Part shown: positions 1 through 6,800 of the stretch, piece by piece
Numbering within the stretch: position 1 is the stretch's first letter
Layout: the number at the start of each line of letters is the position of its first letter
NCBI GenBank assembly: GCA_020847775.1
Contig: JADLBI010000144.1
Coordinates: 1-12,768, forward strand
Direction of reading: 5' to 3'
DNA length: 12,768 nucleotides
From: Opitutaceae bacterium
GTDB taxonomy: Bacteria; Verrucomicrobiota; Verrucomicrobiia; Opitutales; Opitutaceae
The notes under the pieces: generated by a model
What the model was told of the DNA's origin: nothing
Database searches by the model: none
The model's input: the letters and a program-made list of their open reading frames with translations, nothing else
Made by a program: the position numbers and the translations under genes

Positions 1-3
1 CAC

Positions 4-78
<75 letters not shown>

Positions 79-103
79 ACTTAGCCAACAACTTACGTAG
101 TTT

Positions 104-150
104 GGCGCTTATTTGGGATTTTGGACTACCCGGTTAGCGCCCCGCTTTTA
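104..150. terminator. Possible terminator between converging tRNA-Asn and reductase gene
   Basis: The arms GGCGCT (104-109) and AGCGCC (136-141) can pair. A weaker inner pairing, GGG (115-117) with CCC (129-131), lies inside, and CCGCTTTTAG follows. The position between two converging transcription units fits a terminator, but the loop is long and the T tract is only four bases. This is a weak call. Nothing else is seen in 79-160. Confidence 0.25.
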
Positions 151-160
151 GTCGCTTCGG

Positions 161-922
161 CTACAAATCGCCTAACTGCGGACGCAGCACGATCTCCTCG
201 ACCACGCTGCGGCGCGACAAACGGTGCACGTCGAGGATGGCCTGCGCCACATCCTCGGCGGGCATCATGCGCTCGGGTTTCACACCGCTGCCATCCCACG
301 AGGGCGACCACGTCGCACCGGGATGAACGCAGCACACGCGCACCCCGTGCGCCTTGGTCTCCTGTCGCAGCACCTTCGCCATGCCGGTCACCCCGAACTT
401 CGCCGCCGCATAACCCGTCGCGTTCGGATACGCGTCCAATCCGGCGATGGAGCTCATGAAGTAAATATCGCCCGATTTGCGCTTCAACATCCCCGACAGA
501 AACGCCCGCGTCACCAGGAACGCGCTGCGCAGGTTGACCGCAAGCATCCGGTCAAACTCCGCGACACTCGTTTCCGCAAACGATGCCATCGCAAACGCCC
601 CGGCGTTGTTGATCAGCACATCAACGCGCTTGAACCGCGCGAGCACGGCTTTGGCCATTTCCGTCACCGATTGCTCATCCGCCACATCGCAGCCAAACAC
701 CTCCGCCGTGGCTCCGAATTTCTCACACCCGCTCGCGACGGCCTTCAGGTTGCGCTCATTCCGCGCCACCAATGCGAGTCGGCAACCTTTGACCTCCCGC
801 GCAAAGGTCTTCGCGATCGCCGCCCCGATGCCTTGCGAAGCACCAGTGATAAGGATGACGGGGTTGTTTGTTCCCGCGGATGGCGCGGATGATCGCGGAT
901 TAGGTTTTGATTTCACGGACAA
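161..922 (-). CDS. SDR-family oxidoreductase, sepiapterin reductase-like, with element-derived start
   Basis: Classical short-chain dehydrogenase/reductase, a cytosolic NAD(P)H-dependent enzyme. Seen in the sequence: cofactor loop TGASQGIG (26-33), NNAG (105-108), N130, S158 and the catalytic pair Y171-xxx-K175. The C-terminus reads VVEEIVLRP followed by GDL. This resembles bacterial sepiapterin reductase as I recall the Chlorobium enzyme, although similar tails occur in other SDRs. It is the last gene of a minus-strand cluster after a 6-pyruvoyl-tetrahydropterin synthase and folE2, which supports reduction of 6-pyruvoyl-tetrahydropterin as its job (inference). The start is odd. The only in-frame start codons before the cofactor loop are TTG at 922 and GTG at 916, both inside the upstream GxxExxY gene. 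Residues 1-17 are therefore encoded by that element and its terminal repeat, and native-looking sequence begins around residue 18. The reading frame overlaps the GxxExxY gene by 23 bases. SDR identity is certain; substrate and start are not. Confidence 0.9.
   Translation of the reverse strand: MSVKSKPNPRSSAPSAGTNNPVILITGASQGIGAAIAKTFAREVKGCRLALVARNERNLKAVASGCEKFGATAEVFGCDVADEQSVTEMAKAVLARFKRVDVLINNAGAFAMASFAETSVAEFDRMLAVNLRSAFLVTRAFLSGMLKRKSGDIYFMSSIAGLDAYPNATGYAAAKFGVTGMAKVLRQETKAHGVRVCCVHPGATWSPSWDGSGVKPERMMPAEDVAQAILDVHRLSRRSVVEEIVLRPQLGDL
871..904 (+). repeat. Inner-end inverted repeat of the GxxExxY element
   Basis: The arm begins TTCCCGCGGATGG and is the inverted copy of 1285-1318, differing at two positions. 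Inside it the core CGCGGAT occurs three times at 9-10-base spacing, the third copy being followed by T instead of A. It encodes part of the N-terminus of the downstream reductase frame and contains the stop codon of the GxxExxY gene (900-902). Confidence 0.9.
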
Positions 923-1277
923 CGCGTTTCCATTGAAGCTTGGCGTGCTTGAAATTCAACAGCAGGGCAAGCTGCAGTTTGGTGATGGCTAGATACCCAA
1001 TCATCTGACGGATGTGGGTTTCATTGAATGTCTCCACCACCTTGGGATCGGCAATCACCAATCCATCAACAATGATATCAGGCACCAGATTTCCGATCAG
1101 CTCACCCGAATAATAAACCGGAAAACTCTTTTGGGATTCCACCGTGTGCCCGCGTTTCCGCAGCTCAATCACCAACGCCCGTTCATACAGCTTTTCATCC
1201 AATCCAGGCCCAAGCTCGTTGAGCACGAACATTGCCGCCCCAATAATTTCCCCACTGAGCTTTTCATGAATCATCAT
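900..1277 (-). CDS. GxxExxY family protein (PD-(D/E)XK nuclease-like)
   Basis: A 125-residue protein carrying the family signature G25-L-D-E28-K-L-Y31 after LNELGPG. A PD-(D/E)XK-like core follows: P66-D67, then D77-P78-K79. Other members, as I recall them, usually have E-L-K at the last position, so the acidic residue here is conservatively changed and a proline added. The family is widespread and often multicopy in Verrucomicrobiota and other phyla; its biochemical role is not established. The start at 1277 is followed directly by a second ATG at 1274, and AAGGA lies six bases upstream. The gene stops inside an inverted repeat and overlaps the next reading frame. Its composition is AT-richer than the neighbours, consistent with acquisition. 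Confidence 0.9.
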   Translation of the reverse strand: MMIHEKLSGEIIGAAMFVLNELGPGLDEKLYERALVIELRKRGHTVESQKSFPVYYSGELIGNLVPDIIVDGLVIADPKVVETFNETHIRQMIGYLAITKLQLALLLNFKHAKLQWKRVVREIKT

Positions 1278-1283
1278 CCTTTG

Positions 1284-1288
1284 TCCTT
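1284..1288 (-). promoter_or_regulatory. Shine-Dalgarno AAGGA of the GxxExxY gene
   Basis: Minus strand reads AAGGA-CAAAGG-ATG, a six-base spacing to the ATG at 1277. It is one of the few clear ribosome binding sites in the window, and most of it lies at the edge of the inverted repeat, so the element carries its own translation signal. Confidence 0.7.
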
Positions 1289-1318
1289 ATCCGCGTTCAT
1301 CCGCGCCATCCGCGGGAA
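1285..1318 (-). repeat. Outer-end inverted repeat of the GxxExxY element
   Basis: On the minus strand it starts TTCCCGCGGATGG and matches 871-904 at 32 of 34 positions. Three copies of CGCGGAT are spaced 9 and 10 bases apart. It begins eight bases after the folE2 stop codon. Confidence 0.9.
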
Positions 1319-1326
1319 AAATCACT

Positions 1327-2304
1327 TCAACAGAGCAGCGAACCGAAATCCATGAAGTCGGCCTTGAAGCCGTCCCGCACGCCCTTGCAAATCACGCTCA
1401 CGGCATCGTGCGAGTGCAGCGATTCGAGGTGCGTGCAGGCGATGCGGAAGTCCTTGATGCGCTTGTCGGCATCAAACTCCTTGTAGAGCAAGCGCGCCGC
1501 GTCCTCGACAAACTTGAGGTAAGCGCCGTTGAGTTCGGCGAAGGCCTGCTCGTCCTCGCGCTTCACCATCACCTGCGTCTCGGTCTGCAATGCGCGCAGG
1601 CACAGCGCGTGGATGTCTTCGATCCAGATCTTTTTGCCCTCAACCTCCTCCACCGTGATGCGCGCCTTGCTGCGCTGCGAATGCGGCACGGTGTAAACGC
1701 CGCGCTGGTCGCGCGCGTGCTCCGACAACTCCGCCGAACACGGGCAGGCCGACGAATAGACAAAATCGAAATGAATGAAGCGCCGGTATGTGCCGTCCCG
1801 CGTCATCACGCCTTCGAACGCCACATTGTAGAATTGGTAGCCGGTGAGTCCGCTGCGCAGGCTTTCGCGCAGCATCGGATAGGAAAACGCGATCTTCAGT
1901 CGCGCGTCCTTGCTGTCCACTTTGCGCAGATAACCTTTGAGCACGCGGCCCATCCATTCGCCAGTCGTCACCTCGTCCTTGTGGTCGTAGAACGTGCGCA
2001 TGATGCGGCTCATGTTGATGCCTTTGAGCTCCGCCTCGAGCGACACCGTGCCGGTCACGCTGGTTTCGAGCATGTGGGTCTTGCCGGCCTTCGTGCGGTA
2101 TTTCAGCGGCAGTTTGAAATTGTGGATGCCGACTTGCTGGATCGGCACGTTGGCCCCTTGGATCGCGTCATGCGCCGCCTCCATCATGTCGGGCAGCGTC
2201 GCGCGATACGCGGCGGTCGAGCGGAATTTCGGGTCGTAGCCGCGCTTGATCTTCGCGGGCGATCCATCCGCCGAGCGGTGGAGATACATTTGCTTCTTTT
2301 TCAT
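1327..2304 (-). CDS. folE2: GTP cyclohydrolase I, FolE2 type
   Basis: Converts GTP to 7,8-dihydroneopterin triphosphate plus formate, the entry step to folate and biopterin-type pterins and to queuosine; FolE2 enzymes are cytosolic and metal-dependent. The 325-residue length is near the usual size for the family. Visible hallmarks are the SACPCS motif with C187 and C189 (active-site or metal cysteines), VPHSQRS at 206-212, EDIHAL around 229-234 and SLHSHDA at 295-301 with two histidines. The start chosen is ATG at 2304 (MKKKQMYLHR); upstream codons in this frame read into the spacer after the preceding gene. A second in-frame ATG lies at 2289. No strong Shine-Dalgarno is seen. It is second in the minus-strand pterin cluster, 61 bases after the 6-pyruvoyl-tetrahydropterin synthase gene and directly before the GxxExxY element. 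Confidence 0.95.
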   Translation of the reverse strand: MKKKQMYLHRSADGSPAKIKRGYDPKFRSTAAYRATLPDMMEAAHDAIQGANVPIQQVGIHNFKLPLKYRTKAGKTHMLETSVTGTVSLEAELKGINMSRIMRTFYDHKDEVTTGEWMGRVLKGYLRKVDSKDARLKIAFSYPMLRESLRSGLTGYQFYNVAFEGVMTRDGTYRRFIHFDFVYSSACPCSAELSEHARDQRGVYTVPHSQRSKARITVEEVEGKKIWIEDIHALCLRALQTETQVMVKREDEQAFAELNGAYLKFVEDAARLLYKEFDADKRIKDFRIACTHLESLHSHDAVSVICKGVRDGFKADFMDFGSLLC

Positions 2305-2350
2305 GTCGTTTTTGTGGAACAGATCAGGCGGTTGGGACGATAACCGTAGC

Positions 2351-2364
2351 CCCGCGAATGCGGG
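2351..2364. other. Small GC hairpin between the pterin synthase gene and folE2
   Basis: CCCGC (2351-2355), loop GAAT, GCGGG (2360-2364) forms a five-pair hairpin in the 61-base intercistronic gap. It has no T tract, so it may be an mRNA processing or stability element. It could also be chance. Confidence 0.35.
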
Positions 2365-2365
2365 A

Positions 2366-2842
2366 TTAGCTGACCTCCGGGCCAAAATATTCGGCGTAGT
2401 TGCGCGGGGTTTCGTAAAGGCGCACGCAATGCAGCTTGCCGGCCTTGAGGTGCGGTTCGATCTGCGGCCAGAACGCGATGACGAGATTTTCCGTCGAGGG
2501 AAGGATACCCCGCAAAAACGCCACCTCTTCGTTAAGATTGCGGTGGTCGCACAGGTCCACGACCGACGTGTGCAAAATGCGCTTCAATTCGCCGAGGTCG
2601 ATGATGTAGCCCGTCACCGGATCGGGTTGCCCCTTGATCGTGACCTCCAACACGTAGTTGTGCCCGTGCCAATGCGGGTTCGTGCAAAGCCCGTATTGCT
2701 TCTGGTTCCACGCCAGGCTCTTCGTCGGATTGTGCAACCGGTGGGCGGAGTTGAAATGCACCTGCCGCGTGATAAACACGGTGCCCTGAAGCGGACGCAC
2801 GGAAGGCGTCTTGGCGGCGCGACTGGTAGCGGTTTTGGGCAT
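2366..2842 (-). CDS. 6-pyruvoyl-tetrahydropterin synthase (PTPS/QueD superfamily, CX5HGH type)
   Basis: A 158-residue T-fold enzyme. Zinc ligands are H34 (in FNSAHRLHN), H59 and H61 (HGHNY). The catalytic cysteine is C53, five residues before HGH. This C-x5-HGH spacing, with NPxxHGHNY, is that of animal-type 6-pyruvoyl-tetrahydropterin synthases; QueD proper has C-x3-HGH. The D99-H100 pair, PSTEN (115-119) and E144 (YETPRN) complete the active-site set. The likely reaction is dihydroneopterin triphosphate to 6-pyruvoyl-tetrahydropterin. The first about 19 residues are a basic extension not needed for the fold. The start is ATG 2842; no strong ribosome site is visible. It is the first gene of the minus-strand cluster, ahead of folE2, and diverges from the gene at 2951. 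The family is certain; the PTPS rather than QueD assignment rests on the motif spacing and neighbours. Confidence 0.92.
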   Translation of the reverse strand: MPKTATSRAAKTPSVRPLQGTVFITRQVHFNSAHRLHNPTKSLAWNQKQYGLCTNPHWHGHNYVLEVTIKGQPDPVTGYIIDLGELKRILHTSVVDLCDHRNLNEEVAFLRGILPSTENLVIAFWPQIEPHLKAGKLHCVRLYETPRNYAEYFGPEVS

Positions 2843-2950
2843 GAACAGCCAAGCGAAGCCAGATTGCCCGGCGCGTCAACCTCGCCGCAGGGATGGTTTC
2901 CGGTTGAATCACGCTCCGACGCCATCGACACTCGCGCCTCATTCCCAGCG

Positions 2951-3802
2951 ATGAAGATTCGAAAAGCCCTGATCACCGCCGCCAATCCGCGCCAACGCAC
3001 CCTGCCCCTGCAAACGCTCGTGGATCGCGACGGCGAGACCAAATCAGCCCTCCAAATCGTGCTCGCCGAAGCCGCCGAGGCCGGCATCGAACAGTTCGGT
3101 GTCATCGTGTGCCCGGGTGACGAGGTCAACTACGCCGCCGCCTGCGGGCCGTTTCAATCGCAGGTCACTTTTATCCCGCAAACGAATCCCCAAGGTTACG
3201 GCGACGCGATTCTCCGCGGTCGCGAGTTTTGCCAAAGCGAACCGTTTCTGCATCTCGTCGGCGATCACCTGCACGTCAGTCAAACCGCCGTCGGCTGCGC
3301 CCGCCAATTGATCGCCATCGCCGAGGCGGAAAACTGTCCTGTCGCCGCCGTGCAGCCCACGCACGAAAGTCTGCTCACGTCCTACGGCACCGTCGGCGGC
3401 AAACTCACCGGCGGCGACAAACCGATTTACCAAATCGAATCGATCATCGAAAAGCCCACGCCGACCCTGGCCGAGCAACAACTCATCGTGCCCGGGCTGC
3501 GCGCCGGTTACTACCTGTGCTTCTTCGGGCTGCATGTGTTTGATACCGAAATTTTCAAACTCCTCGACGAACAGCGTGCCGCGGCACCCAGCGAAATGCT
3601 CGGCCTCAGTCCCGCACTGCACGCCATGGCGGCAAGGCGGCGTTTCCTCGCGCTAACGATTGCGGGGCGGCGCTATGACATCGGTTCGCGTTACGGTCTG
3701 CTGCTCGCGCAACTCGCCTTGTCTCTCGCCGGACGCGATCGCGACATTGTCCTGACGCAGATCGTCGAATTGCTCGCCCATCCCACCAGCGGCCAATCAT
3801 GA
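2951..3802 (+). CDS. GalU-like sugar nucleotidyltransferase with altered glycine loop
   Basis: A 283-residue cytosolic protein of the UTP-glucose-1-phosphate uridylyltransferase (GalU) fold. Features resembling GalU are the start (KALITAA), the metal-binding-like D105 in LVGDHL, E167-K168-P169, GYYL before FGLHVFD, and YDIGSRYG with D243 and G245. The odd part is the nucleotide loop: the GxGTR expected after AA is N12-P-R-Q-R16, with only the arginine kept, and the PKEMLP motif is also missing. It may have lost catalysis and act as a partner or regulatory subunit, or use a modified active site. The start is ATG 2951; the frame stays open further upstream, but that part is antisense to the PTPS gene and resembles nothing. 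It overlaps the next gene by ATGA, implying translational coupling. Confidence 0.82.
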   Translation: MKIRKALITAANPRQRTLPLQTLVDRDGETKSALQIVLAEAAEAGIEQFGVIVCPGDEVNYAAACGPFQSQVTFIPQTNPQGYGDAILRGREFCQSEPFLHLVGDHLHVSQTAVGCARQLIAIAEAENCPVAAVQPTHESLLTSYGTVGGKLTGGDKPIYQIESIIEKPTPTLAEQQLIVPGLRAGYYLCFFGLHVFDTEIFKLLDEQRAAAPSEMLGLSPALHAMAARRRFLALTIAGRRYDIGSRYGLLLAQLALSLAGRDRDIVLTQIVELLAHPTSGQS

Positions 3803-6800
3803 AATCGCCGCTGCTCGACATCATCACCTCGGACGACACCGCGGTGCGCGACCGCGCCGTGGAATCTTGGTGCCGTGGAAAATCCGCCGCCGACTTGCTC
3901 GCCGCGTGCACCGAACTCGATGCGTTTCGCCGGCGCGAAACCAATCTCTACCGTCGCGTCCGCGCCTTGTTTTTTCTCAGCGCGATTCATCGTTATCACC
4001 TCCCCGCCCTCAGCGATTACCCGCGCAACGGCCGCGTGCCTTATGCGGGTTTTCAATTTCTGCTCGAGCGCCGCTTTGAAGAAGCCATCGGTCTGTTCCA
4101 AAACGAACTCGCCGCGCACGGGGCCAACGAAACGCTCTCCAGCGCACTCGCCGCGGCTTACTACGCGCTCGGTTTTCAAACGCTGGCCGATCAAGTTCGC
4201 CGCACGGTGCGTTCCACCCGCGGCAATGCGTGGATGTTCCGCATGGGCCACCCACTTGACCAATCGCTGCGCGTGCGGCCCGAGTTGCTCGCCCGCCGCG
4301 ACGTCGATTCGGCTTATCCTGTGCTCCGCGAACTCACTGCCGTGCGCATGGATCTCACGCATTGCGGCTGGAGCGACATTTTCTTCCTCGGCATGGATTT
4401 TCCCGAGGGCGCGCGGGTGCTCAATATCTCGGTCGATCTCGGCGTGCATGGCCGCGACGCCGCACCGCGTCCGCCTGTCGAGGCCTGGTTGCGCGTCATT
4501 GATGAACCGGTGATTCGCCTCACCAGCGTCGATCTCGGGGCGAGCGCCGTGCTCGAAACAATCGATGACGTGTTCGACTTCGCTCGCGATTACCTCGGCT
4601 TGCTAAAGGCCGCGGTGATCGCCGCCGGCATCGTGCCGCCGGGTATCGAACGCTCCGGCACTTCGCTACCGGAACTGCTCGCGCAAATCTTCGGCACCGG
4701 TCGCGGTTTCGAACTTGTCAGCAACGTCAATCGCATCCCCAAAGGCTCGCGCCTCGCCGTTTCAACCAATCTGCTCGGCGCGCTCATCGGTGCCTGCATG
4801 AGAGCCACTGGCCAAATCGCTTCACTCGACGGCCCCATGCAGGAAAGCGAACGCCGCATCGTCGCCGCGCGCGCCATTCTCGGCGAATGGATCGGCGGCT
4901 CCGGCGGCGGTTGGCAGGACTCGGGCGGACTCTGGCCCGGCATCAAACTCATCGAAGGCACGCTCGCGACCAACGTCGATCCCGAGCACGGCATCAGCCG
5001 CGGTCGTTTGTTGCCGCGCCACACCTTGCTCGGCCCGGATCGTGTGTCCGCAGAAGCGCGCCAGAAATTACAAGATTCGCTCGTGCTCGTGCACGGCGGC
5101 ATGGCGCAAAACGTCGGCCCCATTCTCGAAATGGCGACAGAGAAATACCTGCTGCGCAGCGCCGCCGAATGGCAGGCCCGTCAACGGGCCGTGGCCACGC
5201 TTGATGAAATTCTTGGCTTCCTCGCCAAGGGCGACATTCGTGCGCTCGGCCGCGCATTGACCGAAAACTTCACCGGCCCGCTGCAAACGATGATCCCGTG
5301 GGTGAGCAATCTCTACACCGAGCGGCTCATCGCCGGCACCCGCGAAAGATTCGGCGACGACTTCTGGGGCTTCTGGATGCTCGGCGGCATGTCCGGCGGC
5401 GGCATGGGCTTTATTTTCGCGCCGGAACGCAAATGCGAAGGACAGGAGTTCTTGCGGCAATTCATGCTCGCGACCAAATGCGAACTCGAAGCCGCCCTGC
5501 CCTTCGCGATGGATCCCGTGGTTTACGATTTCGCGATCAACGAGCACGGCAGTGCGTCCACCTTGCTGCGCAATGACGAGGCGCTGCTTCCGGCCGGATA
5601 TTATCAAGCCACCGTGCCAGCCAGCTTGCGCCGCGATGAAGCCACGCTCACGGCGCGCGAACGGCTCGACGTGCGCCAGTTCAATACCGCCGCACGCACC
5701 AAGCCCGAGTTCGCCGCCATCCTCGCCGGGCTACTCGAGCGACCGCCCCCAACCGCCAAGGCAGCCGCGGGTTCATCAGGCCAACTGCGCGACTTACTCG
5801 CCGCAAACGGCTTCGACCAAACACAACACGAGCAAATCCGCGGTGATTTGCAGAGTGGCCGCATTGGCCTCGCGCTCAATCGCCTGCCTGCAACTACGCG
5901 GATCGAAGACGCCGCGTCGGGCGATCTCGCTGATTTCTATCAACTCAGCCCAGCATTGCGCACGTCCGGAGAAGCCGCCCTGCGCAGCGGCGAAGTAGCC
6001 GTGGTCACCTACGCTGCCGGCGTGGGCAGCCGCTGGACGCAAGGCGCGGGTGTGGTGAAGGGCCTGCACCCGTTCGCGAAATTCGCCGGTCAACATCGCA
6101 ACTTCATCGAAGTGCATCTCGCCAAGACACGCCGCGTCAGCCGCGTCTATGGCGCCCCGATTCCCCATGTGTTCACCACGAGCCACCTGACGCACGCGCC
6201 GATCGAACAGATGCTCGCCTCACGCATGAGTGGCGCAGTGGACCGCGAAGTCTGGCTCTCACCCGGTCGCTCGATCGGACTGCGCCTCGTGCCGACTGTG
6301 CGTGACTTGCAGTTCGCTTGGGAAGAAACCGCCCAGCAGCGCCTCGACGAACAAAAACAAAAAATGCGCGACAGCGTGCGCGCCGCGCTCGCCAACTGGG
6401 CGCGCGTCACCGGCGAGGGTTCGGACTACACCGACAATCTGCCTGAACAGTGTCTGCATCCCGTCGGTCACTGGTTTGAGATTCCCAACCTGCTCAAAAA
6501 CGGTGTGCTCGCGCGCCTGCTCGCCGCGCAACCGCAATTGCGCACGTTGATGGTGCACAACATCGACACACTCGGCGCGACACCTGATCCCGCGATGGTC
6601 GGCTGGTTTCAATCCGCCGGCACCACGCTCGGTTGGGAAGTGATCACCCGGCGCATCGAGGACCACGGCGGCGGCTTGGCGCGGGTAAACGGCAAGCTGC
6701 GTTTGGTCGAAGGTCTCGCCTTGCCCCGCGAGGAAGACGAATTCGCCCTCAGTTATTACAACGCCAACACCTGTTGGATTGATATCGATCGTCTGCTCGC

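Larger units (their letters stand above)
871..1318 (-). mobile_element. GxxExxY element: one ORF bounded by 34-bp inverted repeats
   Basis: A 448-bp unit has near-identical inverted ends (871-904 and 1285-1318, 32 of 34 bases identical) enclosing a single gene. The gene's stop codon lies inside one end and its Shine-Dalgarno sequence overlaps the other. The interior is AT-richer than its surroundings: positions 1021-1080 have 26 G+C of 60, against 35 of 60 at 1441-1500 in folE2. It interrupts the junction between folE2 and the reductase. No transposase is present and no target duplication is visible (flanks TTTG at 867-870 and AAAT at 1319-1322). Calling it mobile is inference from the structure. 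Confidence 0.55.

Noticed and set aside
867..1322. Target-site duplication around the GxxExxY element
   Set aside because: The flanks TTTG (867-870) and AAAT (1319-1322) do not match as direct repeats, so no duplication can be claimed.
1408..2343. Plus-strand open frame of 311 codons opposite folE2
   Set aside because: It is the exact antisense of a well-conserved enzyme with no recognisable motif.
2366..2842. Queuosine QueD (6-carboxy-tetrahydropterin synthase) as the call for the T-fold gene
   Set aside because: Cysteine-to-HGH spacing is five residues instead of three and no other queuosine gene is nearby; QueD activity is kept only as a secondary possibility.
2246..2950. Upstream extension of the GalU-like frame
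   Set aside because: It runs antisense through the PTPS gene and shows no homology; the fold begins at MKIRKALITAA, ATG 2951.
2843..2950. Divergent promoters between the pterin cluster and the nucleotidyltransferase operon
   Set aside because: Only a weak TTGAAT (2903-2908) with a poor -10 match was seen; no box pair or operator palindrome is convincing on either strand.
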